NCBI RefSeq assembly: GCF_019710745.1
Contig: NZ_JAHKJW010000067.1
Span: forward strand, 1 to 39,367
Reading direction: 5' to 3'
Length of the DNA stretch: 39,367 nucleotides
Source of the DNA: Streptomyces beigongshangae
Lineage (GTDB): Bacteria; Actinomycetota; Actinomycetes; Streptomycetales; Streptomycetaceae
The position numbers and the translations under genes are program-made. Positions 1 to 8,280 of this stretch are shown here, piece by piece. Each line of letters opens with the position of its first letter. Positions within the stretch are counted from its first letter, which is position 1. Under the pieces are notes generated by a model. That model searched no databases and was not told the DNA's origin. It saw nothing but the letters and a program-made list of their open reading frames with translations.

Positions 1-111
1 GGCCCGGCGCCGGGCGTGGGGGCGGGTGGACGGCGGGCGTGAAGCCGGGCGGGTGGCGGGCGTTAGCCGGGCGGGCGTTAGCCGGGCGGGTGGCGGGCGG
101 TGCGGACGGGT
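1..111. repeat. GC-rich direct repeats downstream of the dioxygenase gene
   Basis: This stretch follows the stop codon of the dioxygenase gene and is made of near-identical GC-rich blocks. The sequence CGTTAGCCGGGCGGG occurs at 61 and again at 76, a 15-bp period, and is flanked by further GGGCGGGTGGCGGGC-like blocks. No credible gene is visible. The block could contribute to transcription termination or be a slippage-prone spacer. Its left part is cut by the window edge. Confidence 0.5.
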
Positions 112-963
112 TCAGGCGTCGCCCATGATCAGGCCCTCGATGGTGTGCTTCTGCGTGACCGGCACCAGTTCGTCCACCACCGGGCAGTCGAGGTGGCGGC
201 GCACCCGGTCCGGCAGCGCGTCCCAGTAGGCGCGGGTCACGGCGGTGTCGTGCCTGTCGCCGTTGGTGGCCCCGGGGCCGTCGACGCCGAGCACGAGCAC
301 CGGGCGGGACTTCACGGACCGGTTCGCGGTGCCGCGGTGGATCGTCAGCGCGGTGCGGGCGGAGACGTCCCCGCGCCGCGGGTACTTGCGCACGGCGCGT
401 TCGAGATAGCGCCCGTAGTGCGACCTGGGCGGGAACATGCCGTGGTCGAACTCGGGGCCGTCGTCCCACTGGGTGCCCGGGGCGATCTCGAAGGGACCCA
501 TGTCCTCGGCGGTGTCGACCGTGGTGACGTTGAACGCGAGGGACGTCAGGCGCCGTTCGCGGCGGGTCTCCTCGGGGATGGGGAAGTCCCGGTGCCAGGG
601 CTGGTCGACGGCACCCTCCAGCGGTACGTCGAAGCCGAGCTCGACCACGCGGTACCCGGGCCCCAGGACCGCCGTGCACACCGAGCGCACCCAGGGGTGG
701 TCCACCAGGTCGACGAAGCCCCTGATCTGCTCGGGGTGGATCTCCACGTAGTAGCGGTGCGGACCGCGCCCCACGGCTCCGCCCGGCCGGGACCGCGCCT
801 CCTCGAAGGCGGCCTCGACGTCCTCGTGCAGCCGGTCCGCCCAGTCGACCGTGAAGGCGCCCTTACGGGCGGTGATGCCGTCGGTGCAAAGGGCGTCGAC
901 GTCGGCCGAGACGTCCACGTCGAGGCCGTCCGCGGTGTCGCCGGGGTGGGCGTGCGTACTCAT
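112..963 (-). CDS. Phytanoyl-CoA dioxygenase (PhyH)-family Fe(II)/2-oxoglutarate oxygenase
   Basis: The predicted 283-residue cytoplasmic protein belongs to the PhyH-type non-haem iron oxygenases, which hydroxylate a substrate while decarboxylating 2-oxoglutarate. The metal-binding HxD is seen at W-H124-R-D126. The distal His is H209 in IHRGTANRS, with R215 six residues on, the usual place for the 2-oxoglutarate-binding Arg. The catalytic set therefore looks intact. The ATG at 963 follows a good GGAGG sequence about 7 nt upstream. The gene is divergent from a LacI-family regulator, and a CpG-centred palindrome lies in the shared 110-bp gap, so repression by that regulator is likely. The substrate is not evident; this family also includes ectoine hydroxylases and tailoring enzymes, and nothing here selects among them. 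Confidence 0.85.
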   Translation of the reverse strand: MSTHAHPGDTADGLDVDVSADVDALCTDGITARKGAFTVDWADRLHEDVEAAFEEARSRPGGAVGRGPHRYYVEIHPEQIRGFVDLVDHPWVRSVCTAVLGPGYRVVELGFDVPLEGAVDQPWHRDFPIPEETRRERRLTSLAFNVTTVDTAEDMGPFEIAPGTQWDDGPEFDHGMFPPRSHYGRYLERAVRKYPRRGDVSARTALTIHRGTANRSVKSRPVLVLGVDGPGATNGDRHDTAVTRAYWDALPDRVRRHLDCPVVDELVPVTQKHTIEGLIMGDA

Positions 964-1009
964 GAGCGCCTCCTCGCGCTGGGGACCACCTCATCATGCA
1001 TACGTTGAA

Positions 1010-1021
1010 TGCAACGTTGCA
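1010..1021. promoter_or_regulatory. Candidate LacI-family operator
   Basis: TGCAACGTTGCA is a perfect 12-bp palindrome with a central CpG, the typical layout of LacI/GalR-family operators. It lies in the 110-bp gap between the divergent dioxygenase and LacI-family genes, about 50 bp from each start, where it could cover both promoters. Confidence 0.65.
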
Positions 1022-1073
1022 ATACCTGCGGGGGATTTTCCGGACGCCGGCCCGGGCGTGCAAGGATGCCCCC

Positions 1074-2087
1074 GTGAGCAGCCGCCTGAAGGACGTCGCC
1101 GCCCGCGCCGGGGTGTCGATCCGCACCGTCTCGAACGTGGTGAGCGGATCGGCCGGCGTGGCCGAGGAGACCCGCGCCAGGGTGCAGCGGGTGCTGGACG
1201 AGATGGGCTACCGCCCCAACCAGGCCGCCCGCAACCTGCGCGGCGGCCGCACCGGGCTGATCGGACTCGCCATCCCCGAGCTGCACTCGCCGTACTTCGC
1301 GGAGATCGCGGGACTCGTCGTCGAGGCCGCGGCGCAGCGCTCGTGGACCGTCGTCATCGACCAGACCCACGGTGACCCCGGGGCCGAGCGCAGACTGCTG
1401 GAGGGGACGGGCGGACGGCTGGTCGACGGTCTGATCATCAGCCCCTGGTCGATCGGCCCCGAGGAGCTGACCGAGCGCGCCCGCGTGCCCCTCGTGCTGC
1501 TCGGGGAACGGGCGGCCCAGGGCCTAGCCGATCACGTCGCCGTCGACAACACCCTCGCGGCCGAGGAGGCGACCGCGCACCTGCTGGCCGCCGGCCGCCG
1601 GCGCGTGGCCGCGATCGGGCTCCAGCCGCACCTCGGGAACGGCACGGCGAGCCAGCGGCTCACGGGCTACCGCAACGCGTTGCGCAAGGCCGGCATCGCC
1701 CCGGACCCGGCCCTGGAGAAAGCGGTCACGGCCCTGCACCGCGGGGACGGGGCGGACGCCATGGCCGCCCTGCTGCGGGACGACGCGCGCCCGGACGCCG
1801 TCTTCGCGTTCACCGACGAACTCGCCCTGGGCGCCCTCCACTCGGCCGGTGCGTCCGGACTGCGGGTCCCCCAGGACCTCGCCCTCGTCGGATTCGACGG
1901 CATCGAGGACGCCCGTTACGCCAACCCCGCCCTCACGACCGTCGTCCCCGACAAGCGGCAGATCGCGGAGCGGGCCCTGCAGTGCCTGGCCGACCGCGTC
2001 TACAGCCCCACGACGGCGGTGCCCCCGCTCGACATCGTCGTGCCGCACTCCCTGGAGGTGCGCGCCAGTTCGGGCGGGGCGTCCTGA
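1074..2087 (+). CDS. LacI-family transcriptional regulator
   Basis: The predicted 337-residue protein has an N-terminal LacI helix-turn-helix (SSRLKDVAARAGVSIRTVSNVV, residues about 2-23) and hinge (GYRPNQAARNLRGGRT), then a periplasmic-binding-protein-like sensor domain with the usual GLAIPEL, VDNTLAAEEAT and LALVGFDGIEDARYANPALTTV segments. I chose the GTG at 1074 because the HTH begins immediately after it; an in-frame ATG at 996 would add 26 unrelated residues and start ahead of the operator. The protein probably represses itself and the divergent dioxygenase gene through the palindrome at 1010-1021, with a small molecule as inducer. The ligand is unknown. Confidence 0.92.
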   Translation: MSSRLKDVAARAGVSIRTVSNVVSGSAGVAEETRARVQRVLDEMGYRPNQAARNLRGGRTGLIGLAIPELHSPYFAEIAGLVVEAAAQRSWTVVIDQTHGDPGAERRLLEGTGGRLVDGLIISPWSIGPEELTERARVPLVLLGERAAQGLADHVAVDNTLAAEEATAHLLAAGRRRVAAIGLQPHLGNGTASQRLTGYRNALRKAGIAPDPALEKAVTALHRGDGADAMAALLRDDARPDAVFAFTDELALGALHSAGASGLRVPQDLALVGFDGIEDARYANPALTTVVPDKRQIAERALQCLADRVYSPTTAVPPLDIVVPHSLEVRASSGGAS

Positions 2088-2535
2088 ACCGCGGTGCCCG
2101 GAGCGGCGGTTGAGCACCGGTTGCGCGCCGGTCGGCTCCAGGGCCGCGAGGTGCCGTGTGCCGCCGCGTGCCCCGGTGCGCTGTCCCGTGCGGTGGTCCG
2201 CCCCGTCCGCGCCGTGGCGGCGGCCGCCCGGGGCTCCCTACCGTGTGGGCAGAGGCCGGTACCCGCGCCGATGTCCCGCGGGCCACCGGGCCACTCGGCT
2301 CCCAGACCCCGGGCTGTTCAACCGAACAGGACGGCCCGCGGACGACCGGAGCCCCCGGACCCCTGCAGCGGACGCAGGGCCCCTGCACCTCGTCCTCCCG
2401 CCGTCCTGGAGCGACTCCCACGCGCTTCGGCGAGGGAGGACGGGCCGGCGCGGGGGCACCTGCGGAATGGGGAGCCACCTGTGTTCCCGCGCCGGGCACG
2501 ACCGCCGCCGGCCGTCCGTCACCGGCCGCCGGCCG
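2088..2535. other. 448-bp gap between convergent genes
   Basis: The gap separates the 3' ends of the LacI-family gene and the small gene on the other strand, so it should hold terminators, not promoters. Open frames exist on both strands but none matches a known family or has a convincing start. A 13-bp direct repeat, GCCGCCGGCCGTC, occurs at 2504-2516 and 2525-2537, the second copy touching the stop codon of the minus-strand gene. Such GC-rich self-complementary blocks may form terminator hairpins. Confidence 0.5.
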
Positions 2536-3021
2536 TCAGCCGCTGTCGTCCTGGGGGACGACCCGGTCCGAGACCGGCCAGAAGTAGGGCAGGTCGTCGG
2601 GGACGTCCGGGAAGAGCGCGGCGTAGAACTGCGGCGCCTTGCGCACCAGCGCCGACCGGTGGCTGATGTGGAAGGCCGCCTCGCCCAGCCAGGGGGGCAG
2701 CTCGGCGTCCTCGGCGAGCTGCGCCTGGGAACGCACGGGGACGTCGGGCCGGTACTCCGCGAAGTCGGTGAGGAGTGTGGAGGCACAGGTGTCGGCGCGC
2801 CCCTCCCTCACCCACTCGGCGCACATGTCCAGGCCGTAGCGCACGAGGGCCTCCTCGTAGCCGATCCACATGCGTACGGCGGGATGGTGCCGCCACCCGT
2901 AGCCGGGCACGGTCAGGCCGCGCAGCACCTGGAGGGCCTCGACCCGCTGCTTTCCCAGGCGCGCCTGGTCCAGGACCCTGGCGGACCGCGTGAAGCCGGG
3001 GTACGGAAGAAAGGTCTGCAC
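2536..3021 (-). CDS. MSMEG_6728-family protein, related to pyrimidine-dimer DNA glycosylase
   Basis: The predicted 161-residue protein begins MQTFLPYPGFTRSARVLDQ and continues with ARLGKQRVEALQVLRGL, then GWRHHPAVRMWIGYEEALVRYG. This is the pattern of the actinobacterial MSMEG_6728 family, which is distantly related to T4 endonuclease V (pyrimidine-dimer glycosylase). In T4 endonuclease V the catalytic amine is that of the second residue, Thr; here residue 2 is Gln, so glycosylase activity should not be assumed. The protein is cytoplasmic, with no signal peptide or membrane segment. It is followed on the same strand by no close partner, and 119 bp of tandem repeats separate it from the upstream regulator gene. 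A role in DNA repair is a family-level guess. Confidence 0.7.
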   Translation of the reverse strand: MQTFLPYPGFTRSARVLDQARLGKQRVEALQVLRGLTVPGYGWRHHPAVRMWIGYEEALVRYGLDMCAEWVREGRADTCASTLLTDFAEYRPDVPVRSQAQLAEDAELPPWLGEAAFHISHRSALVRKAPQFYAALFPDVPDDLPYFWPVSDRVVPQDDSG

Positions 3022-3057
3022 ACAGCATCCCTACCGCGTCCGGCCCGTTCCCACCCG

Positions 3058-3136
3058 GGCGATTCGGGCGATTCGTTCGATTCGGTCGCACTGAGGACAG
3101 GTGCGCCGGGTGCGCCGGATGTGCCGGGTGCGCCGG
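3058..3136. repeat. Two adjoining 9-bp tandem arrays
   Basis: Three units ending in GATTCG (3058-3066, 3067-3075, 3076-3084) are followed by four units of GTGCGCCGG or a one- to two-base variant (3101-3109, 3110-3118, 3119-3127, 3128-3136). They fill the gap between the MSMEG_6728-like gene and the end of the large regulator gene. Function is unknown; replication slippage is the simplest origin. Confidence 0.7.
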
Positions 3137-3140
3137 CGGG

Positions 3141-6100
3141 TCAGTGGAGGACCGGACCGGTGGGCGTGTCCCGAGGGGCCTCTCCCGCGGGGGACCTCTC
3201 GCGGTAGTGGTGCGGGGCCGCGCCGGTGACCCTGCGGAAGACCCGGCTGAAGTAGGCACGGTCGCGGAAGCCGACCGCCCGGGCCACGCTCTGCACGCTG
3301 TCGTTGCTCGACCTCAGGCGTTCCGCCGCCCGCCGGATCCGCAGCCGGGTCAGGTACTCCCACACCGTCAGGCCGTACCGCTGCTGGAAGAGTTTGCCGA
3401 GGTGGTCGGGGCTGACACCGGCGGCCTGTGCCACCTGCCAGCGGGAGATCGGCCGCCGCCAGTGCCCGTAGAGGAAGACCAGGGCCTCGTCGAGGACGTC
3501 CCTGGTGCGCGGGGGCAACCGGGAGTCGTGGCCCGCCAGTTCGCGTACGAGCGCGACCGCCTCGTGCGGCGCGAACACGTCCAGGTCCAGCATGAGCAGC
3601 GCCGGGTGCTGGCGGCCGCGGCGCGCGTCCGCCGCCGTCATGCCCTCGTGGTCGGCGATGACGACGGGGCACAGGGCCCGGCCCGTGCCGTCGTGCAGAC
3701 GGTCCACCACGTCCAGCGCCTGCAGGTCGGGCAGGGCCCGCTCCAGCAGCACCAGCCGCGGTGTCTCGTCCGCGACCAGCGCCAGCAGCGTCGTCGCGTC
3801 GGTGGAGACCCTCGCCGGGTGGTCCGGCAGCGCCGTCTCGGCCAGCCGCCGCAGTGTCTCCCGGGACTCCTGCGAGCCGCCCGCGACGATCACCGGTTCG
3901 GCGAACCCGTCGGGGCGCAGCGCGCGCAGGGCCCGCGGCAGATCGTCGCCCTCGGCGCCGAACAGCACGAACGGGGTGTGCCGCAGGGCCGGATGGTCGA
4001 ACAGCCGCTGCACCGCACGCCACTCCTGGGGCCGGTCGGGCAGCGCGTCCCACACGACGGCTCCGGGGGTGCGCCGGGCGGCCGGCGGCACGGGGTCGTG
4101 CGCGGCGTCGGTCCGCACCACCTCCAGGCCGTGGCGGGTCGCGTGCTCGCGTACGTCCGTGCCCAGCCGTCCCGGAGTGACGACGAGCAGCGGGGCGTCA
4201 CCGGCGTCGGCCAGGTGCGCCTGCCCGTCGGGGGACGGCAGGGGCAGTTCCAGTACGTACTGGGCACGGCCCATGGTGTCGGAGACGGTCAGCGCTCCCC
4301 CGTGCATCATGGCCAGCCGCCGGGCCGTGGTCACCCCGACGTCCAGGAGCTGCCCCGCCCGCGGGACCGACGCGCGGGCGTCCGGGACGGTGACCGTGAC
4401 CCGCACGCCGGCCGGGCCGAGGGCCGCCGCCACCCGGGGCGGCACCTCCCTGGCCCGGGAGGCCGCCGAGACGAGCACGTTGTGCAGGATCTGCCGCAGT
4501 CGCGTCTCGTCCACCCACACCGAGGGCAGCCGGCCGGGCAGGTCGACCCGCCACCCGGGGGCGGCCGGCAGGGCGGCGGCGGCCGTCGCGCACGCCCGCG
4601 AGAGGACGGGCAGCGGGTCCACGAGCCGCCTGGTCAGCAGGAGGTCCCCGGCCTCCGAACGCGCGAGGTCGAGGAGGTTCTCCATCAGGTGCAGCACGCG
4701 TACGGCATCCCGGCGGACCTCCACGAGGGCGTCCTCCGGGTCACCGCGGTGGTGCAGCATGGCCTCCACCGGAGTGCGCAGCTCGTCGGTGACATGCGTC
4801 AGCAGCCGCGTCTGGAACCTGCTGGCCTGCTCCGCGGCGTCCCGTGCGCGCCGCACCTCGTCGAAGAGCCCGATGCCCTTCAGCGCGGCGCTGATCTGGT
4901 CGCCCAGTTCACGGTAGAGCGTTCCGTCGTGGTAGGCGGCCCGGGTGGAGGTCGCCTCGAACACGGCCACGCCCAGGTGCTCCTCCCCGATGTGCAGGGG
5001 TTCGAGCACCAGCGTGAACCGGCCCCCGCGCGGCAGCAGGGAGTCGGGGAGCAGCAGGGCCGGCGAGAACGCGGGGCTGCCGAGCGGGCCGGCCGGCCCG
5101 GCTTCCCGGTCCGCCTCCGCGCGGGCGAGCAGCGGACGCGCCATGCCCGCCGCCGGGCCGGTGGCGTCGGCCGTGCGGTCGTACAGGACGATCCGGCAGT
5201 GCGGGACGCCCGACCGGCCCAGATGGCGCTCCAGTACGTCCGAGAGCCCCTCCAGGTCCACGACCGTGGTCAGCGCGGTGCCGAACTCCCTGAGTCTGCG
5301 CGCCCGCTGGGTCTGCGACCAGCGCTCGTACTCCAGGAGGGCGCGCGAGCGTTCCGCCACGACGAGCCGGGCCTGCCCGAACATGGCCTCCCCCGCCCTG
5401 CGCAGCGGGTCCGGCAGCGTGTCGACGACACCGCGGCGCGCGCTCTCCAGCGCCTGGTGCCAGCGGTCCACCTCTGCCTGCGTGCTGGTGCTGCTGCGCA
5501 GCAGCTGCTCCACCAGGGGGAGGAAGTCACCGGGCCGGACGCCGTCGTCCGCCGTCGCGGCGCGAGCCTCCGTGCCGTCCGTGCCGGTCCTGCCGCCGGT
5601 GCCGGACAGGGCGCGCGGGTCGTCGTCGGCGCGGGCGAGTGCGGAGCGGAAGGCCGCGGCCAGGCGGGGGGCCGCGGAGGGCAGTACGCCGTCCACCGCG
5701 TTCCAGCCCTCCGGCGGCGGCCGTCGCCCGGCGGGCGGTGCCGGGGAGACCGGCGAGGGCCCGTACGACGTCGGGTAGGGGCAGCCGCAGGAACGGCGCG
5801 GGACCAGTGTGGCGGGGATGGTGGTGCGGTCCGGCGGGCGGGTGCCGCGCAACCGGGCGACCAGGGTGTCCACGGCCAGGGCACCCAGTTCCTCGAAGGG
5901 CAGGGCCACGGAGGTGAGGGGCGGGTCGCCGAGGCGGGCTTCGGGCGAGTCGTTGAAGCCGACCACCGCCACGTCCTCCGGGACCCGTATGCCGCGTTCG
6001 GTGAGGTGGCGCAGCGCTCCCGCGGCGAGGACGTCGCTGCAGGCCAGCACCACGTCGAAGTCGACGCCCGGGGTCAGCCCGCGGGCTTCGAGGAGGACCT

Positions 6101-6686
6101 GCATCGCCGAGGCGCCGGCCGCCGAGGCGAAGTCGACCGCGGCGCCCACGTGTGCGTCGCGGATGCCGTGGTGGCGCAGGGCGTCGGCACAGGAGCGGTA
6201 GCGCTCCTCGGAGACCGGGTTGTCGAGCGGGCCGTGGATGCAGGCGGGCTTTCTGCGGCCGTGCCGGACCACCAGGTGCTCCACCAGCTTGCGCATGCCC
6301 GCGTGGGAGTCGATCGACAGCACGTCGGTCTGGTCGCTGAGCGGCTGGTTGAGGCTGATCAGCGGCAGATGGGCGAGCCGGCGCAGCAGGCGCAGGGTCC
6401 TGGGTCCCCCCGAGGGCAGTCCCAGGGTGGAACTCCAGCAGACGACTCCGTCGAGCCGGGCCGGGCCGGCGAGTTCGTACAGCTCGCTGCGGGCCACGTC
6501 GCCGTGGCGGAGGTTCCCGCCGGGGAAGCAGATCAGGTTCACGTCGTTGCGTTCGGCGGCGGCACAGGCCCCGGACCAGAGGGTCGCTCCGACGCCCAGG
6601 TGGATGTTGGCGGTGAGCAGACCGACGGTCAGGGGGCGGTCCGGCCCGTGCGACGTGCCGCCCGCGGTGCTCGGGCCCGGGTCCAT
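3141..6686 (-). CDS. LacI-type sensor / degenerate kinase / pseudo-receiver / AraC hybrid regulator
   Basis: This 1181-residue protein joins several signalling domains. Residues about 18-305 form a LacI-type periplasmic-binding-protein sensor (LTVGLLTANIHLG to PRRSCGCPYP) without a LacI HTH. About 330-620 is a linker and GAF-like region. A histidine-kinase-like core follows, but the phosphoacceptor position is D634 (TDELRTP instead of SHELRTP), the N-box Asn is absent (LHNVLVSAASRA), and the ATP-binding G-boxes are eroded. Two receiver-like segments follow. In the second, E982 (VLLERALPD) replaces the phosphoacceptor Asp and the acidic pair is lost. Residues about 1070-1165 are an intact AraC/XylS DNA-binding domain. 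No signal peptide or membrane segment is seen, so the sensor is probably cytosolic and the protein probably acts as a one-component, ligand-controlled factor. It lies downstream of the pectate lyase gene on the same strand and is a candidate for its regulator. The ATG at 6686 has a GAGGGGA-type ribosome site. Confidence 0.88.
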   Translation of the reverse strand: MDPGPSTAGGTSHGPDRPLTVGLLTANIHLGVGATLWSGACAAAERNDVNLICFPGGNLRHGDVARSELYELAGPARLDGVVCWSSTLGLPSGGPRTLRLLRRLAHLPLISLNQPLSDQTDVLSIDSHAGMRKLVEHLVVRHGRRKPACIHGPLDNPVSEERYRSCADALRHHGIRDAHVGAAVDFASAAGASAMQVLLEARGLTPGVDFDVVLACSDVLAAGALRHLTERGIRVPEDVAVVGFNDSPEARLGDPPLTSVALPFEELGALAVDTLVARLRGTRPPDRTTIPATLVPRRSCGCPYPTSYGPSPVSPAPPAGRRPPPEGWNAVDGVLPSAAPRLAAAFRSALARADDDPRALSGTGGRTGTDGTEARAATADDGVRPGDFLPLVEQLLRSSTSTQAEVDRWHQALESARRGVVDTLPDPLRRAGEAMFGQARLVVAERSRALLEYERWSQTQRARRLREFGTALTTVVDLEGLSDVLERHLGRSGVPHCRIVLYDRTADATGPAAGMARPLLARAEADREAGPAGPLGSPAFSPALLLPDSLLPRGGRFTLVLEPLHIGEEHLGVAVFEATSTRAAYHDGTLYRELGDQISAALKGIGLFDEVRRARDAAEQASRFQTRLLTHVTDELRTPVEAMLHHRGDPEDALVEVRRDAVRVLHLMENLLDLARSEAGDLLLTRRLVDPLPVLSRACATAAAALPAAPGWRVDLPGRLPSVWVDETRLRQILHNVLVSAASRAREVPPRVAAALGPAGVRVTVTVPDARASVPRAGQLLDVGVTTARRLAMMHGGALTVSDTMGRAQYVLELPLPSPDGQAHLADAGDAPLLVVTPGRLGTDVREHATRHGLEVVRTDAAHDPVPPAARRTPGAVVWDALPDRPQEWRAVQRLFDHPALRHTPFVLFGAEGDDLPRALRALRPDGFAEPVIVAGGSQESRETLRRLAETALPDHPARVSTDATTLLALVADETPRLVLLERALPDLQALDVVDRLHDGTGRALCPVVIADHEGMTAADARRGRQHPALLMLDLDVFAPHEAVALVRELAGHDSRLPPRTRDVLDEALVFLYGHWRRPISRWQVAQAAGVSPDHLGKLFQQRYGLTVWEYLTRLRIRRAAERLRSSNDSVQSVARAVGFRDRAYFSRVFRRVTGAAPHHYRERSPAGEAPRDTPTGPVLH

Positions 6687-6771
6687 CGGCGTCCCCTCGC
6701 TCGGTCTCCGTCGGGGTGCCCCGGGAGCTGCGGTGCCGACGAGGCCCAGGGCAACCTAGGGGAGGTTCCGG

Positions 6772-6817
6772 CGCGGGGCAAGACCGGTGACACGCCGGTC
6801 ACCGGTCCTGCCCCGCG
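6772..6817 (-). terminator. Strong hairpin terminator after the pectate lyase gene
   Basis: A long inverted repeat lies 46 bp after the pectate lyase stop codon. The inner stem is GACCGGTGAC (6782-6791) with GTCACCGGTC (6798-6807), closing a 6-nt loop. One mismatch later the outer stem is CGCGGGGCA (6772-6780) with TGCCCCGCG (6809-6817). There is no clear U tract, which is usual in Streptomyces. It should separate pectate lyase transcription from the downstream regulator. Confidence 0.8.
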
Positions 6818-6862
6818 GTGGTGGTGCGTGGTGGTGCTGTGCCGGGTCGCGCCGTGCGCGGG

Positions 6863-7834
6863 TCAGATCTTGCCGACGCCCGCGCCCGCGGTCACGGTCG
6901 CCTTGACGCTCGACGCCGACTGCGCGGTGTAGCTGTACGGGATCGCCGCCACGGATCCGCCGGTCTCCCCGGCGGTCGAGTTCACCAGGTGGTTGTTCCT
7001 CGCCACGAGCGAGCCCGGACCGGAGTCGCCCTCGCCGAGGTGGTACGTGTCGTCGGTGTTCTCGAAGTAGTTCGCCTCCACGAGCACGCCCGCGTTCTCG
7101 GTGGACGCCACGCCGTAGGAGCCGATGTTGCTGAAGTAGTTGTTCAGCACGTGCACCGGGTTGCCGAAGCGCACGCGCGGGTTGCGCTGGTTGGTGCCGT
7201 CGAACCAGTTGTGGTCGTAGGTCACCTTCAGCTTGCCGTTGTCCTCGCTGCTGTTGTCGTCGGAGTGACCGAGCAGCATGTTCTTGTCCTGGCCGTACGT
7301 GCGGTTCCAGGACACCGTGATGTTCGTCGAGGCGCGCTTGATGTCGACGGCCCCGTCCTTCGCGCCGGTGATGCTGTTGTGGTCGATCCAGACCTTCGTC
7401 GAGTACTGGACGTTGATGGCGTCGTCGTTGGACCCGGAGAACGAGAGGTTCTGGATGATCACGTTGTTCGCGTTCGCGACGTTGAGCCCGCTTCCGGTGA
7501 TCTTGCCCGCGGTGCCGACGCCGACGATCGTCTTGTTCGAGGTGACCTTCGTCATCGAACTCAGCGAGATGGTGCCGTTGACGCGGACGATCTGGGCCGC
7601 GCTGCTCTGCACGGCGGTCTTGAAGGCGGCGGCGTCGCTGACGGTCACCGTGGCTCCGCCCGCTCCGCCGGTGGTGCCGGCGCCGAAGCCGATGGGGGCG
7701 GCCGCGGCGGCGGCCGCCGGCTGCGGCTCGGGAGCGGTGACACCGCTCGCGGTGGTGGCGCCGATCACGGCCATGGCGACGGCGGTCGCCGCCGCGGCTC
7801 CGGTCAGGGTGAACCGTGCGCTCGTCCTGCGCAT
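6863..7834 (-). CDS. Secreted pectate lyase, polysaccharide lyase family 1
   Basis: The predicted 323-residue protein cleaves polygalacturonate by beta-elimination outside the cell. Residues 1 to about 30 are a Sec-type signal peptide (MRRTSARF, hydrophobic Ala/Val-rich core). The mature part is a right-handed parallel beta-helix: the Asn-rich ladder (SNKTIVGVG, NVIIQNLSFSG), the vWiDH motif (VWIDHNSITGAKDGAVDIK) with calcium-ligand Asp residues, and the catalytic Arg region RNPRVRFGNPVHVLNNYF are all present. The start at 7834 is chosen because the signal peptide begins there and GGAG lies about 8 nt upstream; longer in-frame starts lack both. Direct repeats about 100-145 bp upstream suggest activator control, and a strong terminator follows the gene. 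Confidence 0.95.
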   Translation of the reverse strand: MRRTSARFTLTGAAAATAVAMAVIGATTASGVTAPEPQPAAAAAAAPIGFGAGTTGGAGGATVTVSDAAAFKTAVQSSAAQIVRVNGTISLSSMTKVTSNKTIVGVGTAGKITGSGLNVANANNVIIQNLSFSGSNDDAINVQYSTKVWIDHNSITGAKDGAVDIKRASTNITVSWNRTYGQDKNMLLGHSDDNSSEDNGKLKVTYDHNWFDGTNQRNPRVRFGNPVHVLNNYFSNIGSYGVASTENAGVLVEANYFENTDDTYHLGEGDSGPGSLVARNNHLVNSTAGETGGSVAAIPYSYTAQSASSVKATVTAGAGVGKI

Positions 7835-7922
7835 GTGGATCTCCGTCCGTGGGGTTTTGGAGAAGTGACGTGCGGGTGCGAATGCGGGTGCTGTGCCGGG
7901 GCCGCGCGGTCGGCTCGTTGCG

Positions 7923-7979
7923 AGACTAGGGCGACGGGTGTGGACAATGACGTGCCGTGTGTGGACTATTGCGTGCCTT
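7923..7979 (-). promoter_or_regulatory. Two 21-bp direct repeats upstream of the pectate lyase gene
   Basis: GTGTGGAC-N6-GTGCC-type units occur at 7938-7958 and 7959-7979 and match at 17 of 21 positions. The centre spacing is exactly 21 bp, two helical turns, as in AraC-family half-site pairs. On the lyase strand a TAGTCT sequence (7928 to 7923) just downstream could be a -10 element, which would put the proximal repeat over the -35 region. The hybrid AraC-type regulator at 3141-6686 is the obvious candidate to bind here. Confidence 0.55.
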
Positions 7980-8074
7980 GGTGCGGGCGGTGCCCGCCAC
8001 CTGCCGGACGGTGGGTGGGGGGCGGCGGGGGCGTGCCGGTACGTCCGCCCTCGCGGCCCTGTGCGACTCTCTGC

Positions 8075-8104
8075 GGCCCTGTACGGCCCTGTACGGCCCT
8101 GTAC
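8075..8104. repeat. 10-bp tandem repeat, three perfect units
   Basis: GGCCCTGTAC is repeated at 8075, 8085 and 8095. Imperfect units in the same 10-bp phase flank it at 8055 (GGCCCTGTGC) and 8105 (GCCCTGTGCG). It lies in the gap between the divergent pectate lyase and SARP genes. Confidence 0.75.
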
Positions 8105-8242
8105 GCCCTGTGCGGCCGGGCACACGGACCGGCGTCGCGAGGCGGGGTTTCCCGCGGGAGCCATGGGCGGCGGGCTTCGGCACACCGGCACGCCCCCGTC
8201 CCCGCCCCCGTCCCGGTCGTACGGCCGCTGCGGGGAGGGCGC

Positions 8243-8280
8243 CGCGGCGCGACCTGCCGGCTTCGGCGGGTCGCGCCGCG
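8243..8280. terminator. 17-bp stem hairpin in the lyase-SARP gap
   Basis: The arms 8243-8259 (CGCGGCGCGACCTGCCG) and 8264-8280 pair throughout, with one T-G wobble, around a 4-nt loop GCTT. It has the form of a factor-independent terminator, yet no recognised gene ends near it on either strand. It may insulate the two divergent promoters or end an unannotated transcript. Confidence 0.55.

Noticed and set aside
996..1073. Upstream ATG start for the LacI-family gene
   Set aside because: It would begin before the operator palindrome and add residues unlike the family; the HTH starts at the GTG at 1074.
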